Of a DNA stretch of 37,069 bases, positions 8,053 through 16,194 are shown piece by piece. The notes under the pieces were generated by a model. The model was not told where the DNA came from. It saw only the letters and a list, made by a program, of their open reading frames with translations, and ran no database searches. Every line of letters starts with the position of its first letter. The stretch's first letter is position 1. Source of the stretch: Bacteroidales bacterium (lineage in GTDB: Bacteria > Bacteroidota > Bacteroidia > Bacteroidales > JAFGXI01). Both the position numbers and the translations under genes were made by a program. The stretch lies in assembly GCA_016936665.1 (NCBI GenBank), contig JAFGXI010000016.1, forward strand, positions 1 to 37,069, written 5' to 3'.

Positions 8053-10446
8053 TTAAAACCTTATTCTATATAAAAACATCGGGTACAGGCCGGTTTGGTA
8101 ATCTCTACTAATTGTTTGCGTTCTTGGGTTGTAACTTTCAGAATAAATATTCTGATGGTTGCTCAAGTTTTTAATATCTAAAGCATATTCTTGGCTAATT
8201 TTCTTTCCATTGCTTTTGAATGAAATTCTGATGTCGGTAGAAAAGTAATCGTCATATTTTTGATCGTAGGCTAAATCCCAATTGTAAACCGTGGTATTTT
8301 CTAGCTTTGACGCTTCAAGGTCGATAGGAATGTAAGGTTTTCCCCCTGCGTAGACTAGTTTTAGATTGATATCTATGCTGTTGCGTTTGCCAATTTTAAA
8401 TTCGTAGCCTCCTAACACATTAACAATATAGTTGTTGTTAAATGAACTGTTGCGTTCAACTTCATTGTAGCCTTTGTACTTCGATTCGTACAGAGACACG
8501 GTTCCTAGAAAGTAGAAATTTTTACTTAAAAATTTTTCGATGGTCAATTCAATTCCGTAATTCTCTCCAGTCCCATCGCTCACAAGGCTATCGGGGAAAA
8601 AGCCTCCAAAGTCCGCTCCAGCGTTAATCATTGAGTAATTCGGCGAGGATGGGCTAACAGCGATGTCGAAAAGGTGTTGGTAGTAAACTTCCGATTTTAT
8701 TCTGAAGTTTTCGGTAAACAATTGGTCGTAGCTTAATACCAGCTGATGCGATTTGCTCAACTTCATGTTATTATTGGTTTGAGCATAAGAGCCATCCTGT
8801 ATTTGAGTTTGGACGAAATAATATATTCCTGCAGGTGTCTGCGTGTGTAATCCATAACCAAATCCCAACGATTTCCCTCCTTTAAATTTATATTTTAGCC
8901 CGATACGAGGCTCTAGGCTAGCTTCTTTGCAAATTTCTGCATATTGCGAGTAAATGCCGCCCGTAAGACTCATTTGATTGTTTAATTGATGTTGCCATTG
9001 GACATATCCTCTTAGAATTGGAATTTGACCTTTTACATCGTAATTGCTATTAAATAGTTTGCTATTTTCGGCTTTAATACTATCTAAGTAACTTACATCG
9101 TATAAGTCATAGTAAAAACCTATAGTCGCATTGTTCCTTGAATTGAATTTTTTTCTTAAATGCGTTGAAGCAGAATATTTTATTTCGGTAGTTCTTGCCC
9201 CGTAATATCTGTAATTTGAATTATCGATATATATACCATTGGCATCGAAACGTAGCGAGTCAATTCCAGTAATGGCTTGAGACCCTTGAACAGCTATTGT
9301 AGTGTTGAGGCGAGTCGATTCGTTAAAAAAGTATTGATGAGTCAATCCTAAAACGCCCATATTTGAGCCATAGTCCAGATCGACACCACCGCTAATATAG
9401 CCTTGGTCTAAGTCGTTCGGATCTTTTCGACTGTCGTACAACTCAATGTAGCTTTTTCCACCGATTCCAATCAATGAAAACTTTCCTAGTTTTGCAGTCG
9501 GAAGATCTATCTTAAAAGTTAAATCTTGGTATTGTGGAATGGCAGCTCCAGTTCCCATATCTATACCTAAAGCATTCATAACGGCCAAAGTTGAGTATCG
9601 GTAATTGATCAAATACGATCCTTTACTGTTTTTCGAAAAAGGGCCTTCGGCACCTAGTTCTACGCCGTTAAATCCGATTTGTCCTACATATTCTCTTTTT
9701 TGGTTGTTGCCCGATCGCATTTTTAAATCAAAAACGCCGGAAAGAGCATTTCCATATTCAGCAGGGAAAGCCGATGTAAAAAAGTCTGAATTCGTAAGTA
9801 AATTATTGTTTAGAATACTGACCGGTCCTCCAGTGGTACCGGCTGCGCCAAAATGATTAGGGTTAGGTATTTCTATACCATCTAAACGCCAAAGTAAACC
9901 ACTTGGCGAGTTGCCTCTAATAATAATGTCGTTCCGCGAATCGTTAACCATGGCCACGCCGGCAAAGTTGGAGGCCATTCTGGCAGGATCGCCCAAGCTC
10001 CCTGCATATTTTTCAGTCTCTTCCACGCTAAAAGATCTTGCACTTACACTGGCCATTTTGTTAATGGTTTCGTCTTTCTTGTTATTCGCTTTTATAACAA
10101 CCTCCTCTGTTGTAAAGGCTTGTTCTTCCATTTCGATGTTCAAAACCAACTCTTTTCCTGCGTCGAGGGGGAGGTTTCTTAGCGAAATAGGATTATATCC
10201 TAAAAAGCTGATTTTTAAAGAATAACGGCCTATGGGTAACGCATCAAGTCTAAATTCGCCATCTATATTGCTGGTCGTACCAACAATCGGATTGCTACCA
10301 ATAACAACAACCGATGCTCCCGGAAGTGCTGTTTGCGTAACTTTATCCACTATTGTTCCTCTTATGGTTTGGGTATAGGCTTCTTGTTTTTGAGCAAAAA
10401 GAGCCAAGTTAATGATTGCTAATAGAATAACTAATAATTGTTTCAT
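8053..10446 (-). CDS. TonB-dependent receptor-like outer-membrane protein with CarboxypepD_reg domain
   Basis: Outer-membrane barrel protein, 797 residues. The signal peptide ends near LALFAQ (residue 19). A carboxypeptidase-D regulatory-like beta-sandwich (GTIVDKVTQTALPGASVVV, then GEFRLDALPIGRYSLKISFLGY) occupies about 28-115. A plug domain follows at about 130-245 (IIIRGNSPSGLLWRLDGIEIPNPNHF; AEYGNALSGVFDLKMRSG), and the rest is barrel, ending in a typical aromatic-terminated strand (MFLYRIRF). It is shorter than SusC-type glycan importers, and no SusD partner is next to it, which argues against a polysaccharide utilisation locus. No TonB box was recognised. The downstream kinase/regulator pair suggests regulated expression. 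The substrate is unknown. Confidence 0.9.
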   Translation of the reverse strand: MKQLLVILLAIINLALFAQKQEAYTQTIRGTIVDKVTQTALPGASVVVIGSNPIVGTTSNIDGEFRLDALPIGRYSLKISFLGYNPISLRNLPLDAGKELVLNIEMEEQAFTTEEVVIKANNKKDETINKMASVSARSFSVEETEKYAGSLGDPARMASNFAGVAMVNDSRNDIIIRGNSPSGLLWRLDGIEIPNPNHFGAAGTTGGPVSILNNNLLTNSDFFTSAFPAEYGNALSGVFDLKMRSGNNQKREYVGQIGFNGVELGAEGPFSKNSKGSYLINYRYSTLAVMNALGIDMGTGAAIPQYQDLTFKIDLPTAKLGKFSLIGIGGKSYIELYDSRKDPNDLDQGYISGGVDLDYGSNMGVLGLTHQYFFNESTRLNTTIAVQGSQAITGIDSLRFDANGIYIDNSNYRYYGARTTEIKYSASTHLRKKFNSRNNATIGFYYDLYDVSYLDSIKAENSKLFNSNYDVKGQIPILRGYVQWQHQLNNQMSLTGGIYSQYAEICKEASLEPRIGLKYKFKGGKSLGFGYGLHTQTPAGIYYFVQTQIQDGSYAQTNNNMKLSKSHQLVLSYDQLFTENFRIKSEVYYQHLFDIAVSPSSPNYSMINAGADFGGFFPDSLVSDGTGENYGIELTIEKFLSKNFYFLGTVSLYESKYKGYNEVERNSSFNNNYIVNVLGGYEFKIGKRNSIDINLKLVYAGGKPYIPIDLEASKLENTTVYNWDLAYDQKYDDYFSTDIRISFKSNGKKISQEYALDIKNLSNHQNIYSESYNPRTQTISRDYQTGLYPMFLYRIRF

Positions 10447-10594
10447 GATTGTATTTTCTGTGTTTAAACATAATTTTACTGTACAAATTTGAAATGAATA
10501 GCATCTTTACACAATAGTTTTTTTTTCAAGCGGATAAATTCAATGTTGAAATAGAAAAAATTGCTACTGAACTGAAATTGAATTTTATCACAAG

Positions 10595-10632
10595 AAAAAG
10601 CCTTTACACTAATTAAAATGCAAAGGCCTTTT
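10595..10632 (-). terminator. Hairpin terminator after mrp
   Basis: AAAAAGCCTTT (10595-10605) and AAAGGCCTTTT (10622-10632) form a stem with one mismatch and a 16-nt loop. Read on the - strand it ends in a T run, 22 nt after the mrp stop. Confidence 0.65.
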
Positions 10633-10653
10633 CCGTTATAAAATGTAAATCTT

Positions 10654-11778
10654 TTAGTGTGTAGAGCAACCAGCTCCTTCTTTTATTTCAACTTGTTTGG
10701 TAGGATTCATGGTTGTGTTTCGAATCTCAAGCTGAGTTAAAACAGCATCAGTTAAGTCTTTAAAAGCTTTTCCTGTGATGCTGGTTTCATCTAATGCAGC
10801 AGGAGTACCTTGGTCGCCACCTTCGCGGATACTTTGTACCAAAGGAATTTGTCCTAACAAAGGAATGTTTCTCTCTTCAGCTAATTTTTTACAACCTTCT
10901 TTCCCGAAAATATAATATTTGTTATTTGGCAATTCTTCGGGAGTAAACCAAGCCATATTTTCAACCAAGCCTAATAATGGTACATTAATCGACTCGTTTT
11001 TAAACATGTTGATTCCTTTTATAGCGTCGGCTAGAGCAACATCTTGTGGAGTGCTAACAACAATCGAAGCAGTGACAGGTAAGCCTTGAACCATGGTTAA
11101 GTGAATATCGCCTGTTCCTGGAGGTAAATCAAATAATAAATAATCGAGTTCTCCCCATGTGACGTCGTTGATAAATTGATTTAGGGCATTGGTTGCCATC
11201 GAACCTCTCCAAATTAATGGATCTTCAGGGTTAACAAAGAAACCGATTGAAAGTACTTTTACACCATAATTTTCTACCGGGTTAATTTTATCTTTACCAT
11301 TGATCTTTTCGATAGTTGGTCGTTGCCCTTCAACATTAAACATTTTAGGGATAGATGGGCCATAAATATCAGCATCTAATAAACCAACTTTTGCTCCTGT
11401 TTTGGCTAAGGCAATGGCTAAATTAGCGGCTATTGTCGATTTACCAACACCACCTTTGCCCGAAGCTACAGCAATAATGTTTTTTACATCTTTAAGTGGG
11501 TTTTCTTTTTCAACTTTCATCGACTGAACTTGCACTTTGCTGTTCGATTTAATTTCGATCTCCAGTGAGGAATCTATTAATTTTAAAGTGGCTTCAATCG
11601 CTTTTTTAAGCGAATTTTCGAAAGGACTTTTTGCCTCTGGAAAAGTAAGGGTTAACGAAACTTTATGGCCGTCTATAGTCAGTTCCGTAACCATGCCCAA
11701 GGAAACTAAGTCTTTGTTTTTCCCCGGATATTGCACGATGCTCAATTTTTCGAGCACTTGTTCTTTGGTTACTTGCAT
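10654..11778 (-). CDS. mrp: Mrp/NBP35-type P-loop ATPase, Fe-S cluster carrier
   Basis: Cytoplasmic ATPase that carries or inserts iron-sulfur clusters (ApbC/Mrp family), 374 residues. An N-terminal MIP18/DUF59 domain spans about 1-85. The deviant Walker A motif GKGGVGKST is at 107-115, followed by LLDADIYGPSIPKMF and the DLPPGTGD motif. The cluster-binding CxxC that E. coli Mrp and NBP35 carry after the last strand is absent: the equivalent stretch reads MAWFTPEELPNNKYYIFG. I recall the same replacement in Bacteroides homologues. Cysteines remain only in GKEGC and in the C-terminal GAGCSTH. It has a strong promoter and its own terminator, so it is probably monocistronic. Confidence 0.95.
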   Translation of the reverse strand: MQVTKEQVLEKLSIVQYPGKNKDLVSLGMVTELTIDGHKVSLTLTFPEAKSPFENSLKKAIEATLKLIDSSLEIEIKSNSKVQVQSMKVEKENPLKDVKNIIAVASGKGGVGKSTIAANLAIALAKTGAKVGLLDADIYGPSIPKMFNVEGQRPTIEKINGKDKINPVENYGVKVLSIGFFVNPEDPLIWRGSMATNALNQFINDVTWGELDYLLFDLPPGTGDIHLTMVQGLPVTASIVVSTPQDVALADAIKGINMFKNESINVPLLGLVENMAWFTPEELPNNKYYIFGKEGCKKLAEERNIPLLGQIPLVQSIREGGDQGTPAALDETSITGKAFKDLTDAVLTQLEIRNTTMNPTKQVEIKEGAGCSTH

Positions 11779-11806
11779 ATCTGTTTATTTAAATAATTTA
11801 ATGCCA

Positions 11807-11836
11807 CAAAGATACTTTATTTAGATTAATTCTCAA
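11807..11836 (-). promoter_or_regulatory. Promoter of mrp
   Basis: On the - strand, TTG (complement of 11834-11836) is followed after 19 nt by TATCTTTG (complement of 11807-11814). This is a full match to the Bacteroidota primary sigma factor consensus, with ideal spacing. The predicted leader is about 20 nt. Confidence 0.75.
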
Positions 11837-11901
11837 TACCGAAAAGGATGTTTGAAAGCTTTTGAGTTTTTTATTTTTAATGACAAATAGAGATGCAATT
11901 A

Positions 11902-11937
11902 AACAAAAAAGACAATCGTTAGATTGTCTTTTTTGTT
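11902..11937. terminator. Strong hairpin terminator after gcvT
   Basis: A perfect 16-bp inverted repeat, AACAAAAAAGACAATC (11902-11917) and its complement (11922-11937), with a GTTA loop. It lies 6 nt beyond the gcvT stop. A and T tracts on both sides would let it work in either direction. Confidence 0.88.
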
Positions 11938-11943
11938 CTTAAA

Positions 11944-13047
11944 CTACTCTTTGTATATCGGAAGAGTAACCACTTTTGCTTTTAAGTCTTTGTTACGAAC
12001 TCTAATAAAGATTTCTGTATCGGTTTTCCAATAGCCTTTGTTTAGGTAAGCCATTCCAATACCAACTTTCATCATTGGCGACATGGTTCCGGAAGTTACT
12101 TCCCCAATAATTTCGCCTTGCGCATTCACGACTTCGTAATGCTGACGAGGAATACCTTTTTCAACCATTTCGAAACCTTTTAAACGTTGTTTAGTACTTT
12201 CATTTTTTTGTTGCTCGAACAATGCTCTATCAATAAAATCGTTTCCATCAACAAATTTTGTAATCCAGCCTAAACCGGCTTCGATGGTTGAGCGGTTATC
12301 ATCAATATCGTGTCCGTATAAACAGAACCCTTTTTCTAACCTTAAGGTGTCGCGTGCGCCAAGTCCGATAGGTTTAATACCAAATTCGGCACCGGCTTCG
12401 AAAACTGCTTTCCACAATTTAGGGGCATCTTCGTTGGCTACATAGATTTCGCAACCTCCAGAACCGGTATATCCGGTAGTCGAAAAAATGGCGTCTTTAA
12501 TACCTGCAACATTTAGTTTTTTGAAAGTATAGTATTCCATATCTTCGATAGGTTGATCGACAATTTTTTGCATCGCTTTTAAAGCCAAAGGCCCTTGAAC
12601 TGCTAGTTGAGCAATTTCGTCGGAAGCATTATAAAGCTCTTTCCCAATTTCCAGCCCCATTTCCTTAGCAATACCTGAACAATGTGCCCAATCTTTATCG
12701 ATGTTGGCTGCATTTACTACTAATAAATAAGTTTCTGCATCGATACGATAAACTAATAAATCGTCTACTAAACCGCCTTTTCCGTTAGGAAATGCAGAGT
12801 ATTGAACTTTGCCATCGGTAAGTGCAGCAACGTCGTTGGTAGTTACTTTTTGAGTAAATGCAAAAGCTTTAGGCCCTTTTACCCAAAATTCACCCATATG
12901 CGACACATCGAATACGCCAACGCCTTCGCGAACAATTCTGTGTTCTTCGTTGATGCCTTCGTATTGAATAGGCATATTATACCCGGCAAATGGAGCCATT
13001 TTAGCGCCCAAGTCGATATGATACTGTGTAAATGCTGTATTTTTCAT
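11944..13047 (-). CDS. gcvT: Aminomethyltransferase (glycine cleavage T protein)
   Basis: T protein of the glycine cleavage system: transfers the methylene group from aminomethyl-lipoyl H protein to tetrahydrofolate and releases ammonia. The 367 residues match the family. [16 protein letters not shown] opens the protein, [11 protein letters not shown] is in the folate domain, the catalytic aspartate is in [12 protein letters not shown], and [12 protein letters not shown] and [20 protein letters not shown] are the later signatures. No gcvH or gcvP is next to it, so the system is dispersed in this genome. The 142-nt gap from hflX contains a candidate promoter, and a strong terminator follows, so it is probably a single-gene unit. 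No glycine riboswitch was recognised. Confidence 0.96.
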   Translation of the reverse strand: MKNTAFTQYHIDLGAKMAPFAGYNMPIQYEGINEEHRIVREGVGVFDVSHMGEFWVKGPKAFAFTQKVTTNDVAALTDGKVQYSAFPNGKGGLVDDLLVYRIDAETYLLVVNAANIDKDWAHCSGIAKEMGLEIGKELYNASDEIAQLAVQGPLALKAMQKIVDQPIEDMEYYTFKKLNVAGIKDAIFSTTGYTGSGGCEIYVANEDAPKLWKAVFEAGAEFGIKPIGLGARDTLRLEKGFCLYGHDIDDNRSTIEAGLGWITKFVDGNDFIDRALFEQQKNESTKQRLKGFEMVEKGIPRQHYEVVNAQGEIIGEVTSGTMSPMMKVGIGMAYLNKGYWKTDTEIFIRVRNKDLKAKVVTLPIYKE

Positions 13048-13116
13048 ATTAAATACTCGTAAATTGATATGTAAATTTTGTTTTGTGGTTGATGATTATG
13101 GTTTCTTTAATATGTA

Positions 13117-13124
13117 CAAATTTA
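13117..13124 (-). promoter_or_regulatory. Candidate -7 element of gcvT
   Basis: On the - strand the bases read TAAATTTG, a full match to TAnnTTTG, about 70 nt upstream of gcvT. No clear -33 TTG was found at the expected distance. Confidence 0.4.
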
Positions 13125-13189
13125 TACAAAAGATAGCAGATGGAACATTTATGAATATCCTCTATTTACGGAATGTGTTGACAAACACT

Positions 13190-14383
13190 TTAATACAACA
13201 AATTGTTGTAAGGGTATCGTTTGATGTGAATGTCCTTTACTTTTTTATAAATCAGCTGCTTGAAGGCTTCGATGTTTTCTTTCTCTTGGGCCGAAATAAA
13301 AATAGAATGCACATTATTTTTCGACATCCAAGTGTTTTTTAATTCTTCCAAACTGATGTTTTCCTTCGTTTTTGGCGTTAGATCATCTTCATCTTTTGGA
13401 ATGTAGCTATATTGATCTATCTTGTTGAATACTAAATAAGTAGGTTTTGTTTTGTCTTGTATCTCAAGTAATGTTTGATTAACGACTTCGATTTGTTCTT
13501 CGAAGTTAGGATGCGAAACATCGACGACATGAATCAATAAATCGGCTTCACGTACTTCATCTAATGTCGATTTAAAAGATTCTACTAAACCATGCGGTAA
13601 TTTTCGGATAAAACCAACCGTATCCGACATTAGAAATGGTAAATTTTCGATGACTACTTTTCTAACCGTGGTATCGAGCGTTGCAAAAAGTTTATTTTCG
13701 GCCAAAACTTCCGACTTACTCAACAAATTCATGATGGTTGATTTACCCACATTGGTATAACCCACTAATGCTACACGCACCATCTGTCCACGGTTTTTAC
13801 GTTGTGTAGCCATTTGTTGATCGATTTTTTTAAGTTGCTCTTTCAGCCTCGAGATTTTATCGCGAATGATACGACGGTCCGTTTCGATTTCAGTTTCTCC
13901 GGGACCACGCATTCCCATTCCACCTTTCTGCTTCTGAAGGTGAGTCCACATGCGGGTTAGTCGAGGCATTAAATATTGATATTGAGCAAGTTCTACTTGT
14001 ACCTTAGCGTGAGCTGTTTGAGCTCTGGCTGCAAAAATATCTAATATTAAGGTTGTCCTGTCCATAATTCTTCGGTCTAGAATTCGCTCAATATTTCTTA
14101 GTTGAGAAGGCGAAAGTTCGTCGTCGAATATTACGATGTCGACCTCATTTTCGTCGATATATTGTTTTATTTCTTCTAGTTTTCCTGTTCCTACAAAAGT
14201 TTTAGAATTTGGAGTGTCCAACTTTTGCATAAAAGTTTTTAAACTGATTGCACCGGCAGTATGTACCAAAAACTCAAGTTCTTCGAGGTACTCTTTTGTT
14301 TGTGTATCGGTTTGGTATTGACTAATAATTCCGATTAAAACGGCACGTTCCTTTACGCGTTCTGTTAAATGCGCTTTTTCCAT
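13190..14383 (-). CDS. hflX: Ribosome-associated GTPase HflX
   Basis: GTPase of the Obg-HflX group that binds the 50S subunit and splits or rescues ribosomes under stress. The 397 residues contain the HflX N-terminal domain (about 15-110, with FVGTGKLEEIKQY), the helical linker with the PGETEIETDRR signature (161-171), and the GTPase domain with G1 GYTNVGKST (208-216), the DTVGFI G3 motif, and NKID (G4). The start at 14383 gives the family's usual short N terminus. The Dph6-like gene ends 33 nt upstream, and a TATCTTTG element lies in that gap, so hflX may be transcribed both alone and with its neighbour. Confidence 0.95.
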   Translation of the reverse strand: MEKAHLTERVKERAVLIGIISQYQTDTQTKEYLEELEFLVHTAGAISLKTFMQKLDTPNSKTFVGTGKLEEIKQYIDENEVDIVIFDDELSPSQLRNIERILDRRIMDRTTLILDIFAARAQTAHAKVQVELAQYQYLMPRLTRMWTHLQKQKGGMGMRGPGETEIETDRRIIRDKISRLKEQLKKIDQQMATQRKNRGQMVRVALVGYTNVGKSTIMNLLSKSEVLAENKLFATLDTTVRKVVIENLPFLMSDTVGFIRKLPHGLVESFKSTLDEVREADLLIHVVDVSHPNFEEQIEVVNQTLLEIQDKTKPTYLVFNKIDQYSYIPKDEDDLTPKTKENISLEELKNTWMSKNNVHSIFISAQEKENIEAFKQLIYKKVKDIHIKRYPYNNLLY

Positions 14384-14404
14384 ATTCTACATTAAAATTC
14401 GGTG

Positions 14405-14412
14405 CAAAGATA
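14405..14412 (-). promoter_or_regulatory. Candidate -7 element of hflX
   Basis: TATCTTTG on the - strand matches TAnnTTTG fully and lies 22 nt upstream of the hflX start, just after the stop of the preceding gene. No good -33 TTG is present, as it would fall within the preceding coding sequence. Confidence 0.4.
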
Positions 14413-14416
14413 AAGA

Positions 14417-15118
14417 TTATAATGGTTCGTTTGCAGGGATTAAATCGCAAAACCAAAATCCAAATTCAGTTTGAAATTGATAGGTTTTGTGCACAATTTT
14501 TCCTTTTTTAAAATGAATTGTTTTATTAAAATTAGGTCCGTCAAACACAAAAGAATGAAATTCTCCATTTTCACCACAAGGATCAACCGACTTTGGTAGC
14601 GCTTTGATGAGTTCGGGAGTAATTATTTCTCCAACAAAACTTTGGTCGATTACATTAGCATCTACGGCTGTAATGATGGCTTTAAAACCTAAATCGATGA
14701 AGTGTTGTACTACATACGACGTTGGTTTTCCCCATAAAGGGAAGACCGCCTGCATATCTACTTTCGAGAGTTGCATTTCTCGGTATGCTTTTAAATCTTC
14801 CAAAAAAATATCGCCAAAAATGGATGTTTTTATTCCTCGGTCGGATAAGGTCTGCATGCTGTTTTTTAGATTGACTTCGTAGTCGGACATTTCGGTCTGT
14901 TCGGGTAACCATAGAATATCCAGAGGCAATCCCAAGGCTTGGGATTGTTGTTTGAGGAGCGATAAGCGCACGCCATGCATCGACACGCGTTGGTGCTCTT
15001 TGTTGACAGAAGTTAAAAGTTGAACAATATGGTATTGTTGCTGCTGTTGGACGGTATATAATGCCAATGCGGAGTCTTTGCCTCCACTCCAATTAAAAAT
15101 AGCCTGTTTCAAACTCAA
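14417..15118 (-). CDS. Dph6-like ATP pyrophosphatase (adenine nucleotide alpha hydrolase family)
   Basis: The 233-residue protein belongs to the ATP_bind_4 family, whose eukaryotic and archaeal members (Dph6) amidate diphthine. The PP-loop SGGKDS is at 11-16, and the family's C-terminal signature DPCGENGEFHSFVFDGP is at 179-195. Bacteria do not make diphthamide on EF-G, so the substrate here must differ; an ATP-dependent amidation or similar adenylation is the most that can be inferred. It starts 3 nt after the ftsE-like gene ends and is followed 33 nt later by hflX. Membership of the family is secure but the specific reaction is not. Confidence 0.85.
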   Translation of the reverse strand: MSLKQAIFNWSGGKDSALALYTVQQQQQYHIVQLLTSVNKEHQRVSMHGVRLSLLKQQSQALGLPLDILWLPEQTEMSDYEVNLKNSMQTLSDRGIKTSIFGDIFLEDLKAYREMQLSKVDMQAVFPLWGKPTSYVVQHFIDLGFKAIITAVDANVIDQSFVGEIITPELIKALPKSVDPCGENGEFHSFVFDGPNFNKTIHFKKGKIVHKTYQFQTEFGFWFCDLIPANEPL

Positions 15119-15121
15119 AAC

Positions 15122-15820
15122 CTATATTTCGAACTCGATGGCTTCTTCCTGAACTTCGTTAATATGACCATCTTCGCACTTTAAAACTCTGGCCGGGTAC
15201 TTTTTAAGCAAGGGGTAATTGTGTGTAGCCATTACAACTGTTCGTCCATCTTTAGAAATGTTCATTAAAGTTTGCATCACTCTATCGGACGATTCAGGGT
15301 CGAGGTTTCCTGTAGGCTCATCGGCTAAAATTACTTCCGGGTTGTTTAGTAAAGCTCTGGCAATTACAACTCTCTGCTGCTCGCCACCGGAAAGTTGTTG
15401 GGGCATTTTAAGCAGCTTATCCGATAAGTGTACCATTTCGAGTACTTCGTTGATACGATGATCTATTTCTAATTTTTTCTTCCATCCGGTTGCTTTTAAC
15501 ACAAACCGAAGGTTTTCTTGCACGTTTCTGTCGCTTAGCAATTGAAAATCTTGAAATACAACCCCTAACGATCTTCTAAGAGCAGGAATATGTTTCGATT
15601 TAATCTTTTTTAAGTTGAAATCTTGAACTTTTGCATCGCCTTGTAATAATGGAATTTCTGCTGTCATGGTTTTAATAAGGCTGGATTTGCCACTTCCCAC
15701 TTTCCCTATTAAGTAAACAAATTCCCCTTTGTTGATGCTGAAATTTACCTGACTTAGTACCACAAGATCTTCGCGGGCAATGGAGGCATCTTGAAAAGAA
15801 ATAATAGCTGACATATGCAA
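15122..15820 (-). CDS. ftsE: FtsE-like ABC transporter ATP-binding protein
   Basis: Cytoplasmic ABC ATPase of 232 residues, closest in pattern to FtsE, which with FtsX controls peptidoglycan hydrolases at the division site. Walker A GKVGSGKSS is at 39-47, the Q-loop at VFQDFQLL, the ABC signature LSGGEQQR at 143-150 and Walker B VILADEPTGNLD at about 163-174. The start is 15820 or the ATG two codons later (15814). No ftsX lies in the window; in Bacteroidota ftsE and ftsX are often apart. It could also be a LolD-like ATPase, but the aromatic-rich N-terminal half and the lack of a permease neighbour favour FtsE. Confidence 0.8.
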   Translation of the reverse strand: MHMSAIISFQDASIAREDLVVLSQVNFSINKGEFVYLIGKVGSGKSSLIKTMTAEIPLLQGDAKVQDFNLKKIKSKHIPALRRSLGVVFQDFQLLSDRNVQENLRFVLKATGWKKKLEIDHRINEVLEMVHLSDKLLKMPQQLSGGEQQRVVIARALLNNPEVILADEPTGNLDPESSDRVMQTLMNISKDGRTVVMATHNYPLLKKYPARVLKCEDGHINEVQEEAIEFEI

Positions 15821-15832
15821 TTTAGTTTGATG

Positions 15833-16045
15833 TTATGATTGTTCTTGTATTGGAGTGAGCTTGCCAATAGGCAGTTGTTCAATAAACGCCTCTAAATTCT
15901 CGACTTTTACAGAAATGCCATGTTTGGCTAAAGTTCGTATTGCGACACTTACTTTACAATGTGCTATTAGCTGGAACGATTCGTCTCGAATCTGAATATA
16001 GTCCGGAATTTTTGCAGTGCCTTTTGTTTTAAGCAAGTATATCAT
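15833..16045 (-). CDS. Small protein of unknown function upstream of ftsE
   Basis: A 70-residue soluble protein I do not recognise. It has no signal peptide or membrane segment. It is predicted to mix strands and helices (YIQIRDESFQLIAHCKVS, then two amphipathic helices with IRTLAKHGISVKVENLEAFIEQLP). It begins a gene run, with its stop 12 nt before ftsE, and its reading frame has the same base composition as its neighbours, so it is probably real and co-transcribed with ftsE and the Dph6-like gene. An adaptor for the ATPase is one possibility, but only position suggests it. Confidence 0.7.
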   Translation of the reverse strand: MIYLLKTKGTAKIPDYIQIRDESFQLIAHCKVSVAIRTLAKHGISVKVENLEAFIEQLPIGKLTPIQEQS

Positions 16046-16194
16046 TGATCTTGATTAATTTGTAGTTCAAAGTTAAATTTTTCCGATTGTATTCCAAACC
16101 ACTTTACCATATTGCTATAAATTTTTATTTTTTTAAGTATTAATAACAAAGCTTCGGTAGGTATTTAAAGACAATTTTATACTTTCGCTTCCAC

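Noticed and set aside
14682..15092. 136-residue frame on the same strand as the Dph6-like gene, in another frame
   Set aside because: It lies wholly inside a gene with clear family motifs and has an unnatural Arg- and Thr-rich composition.
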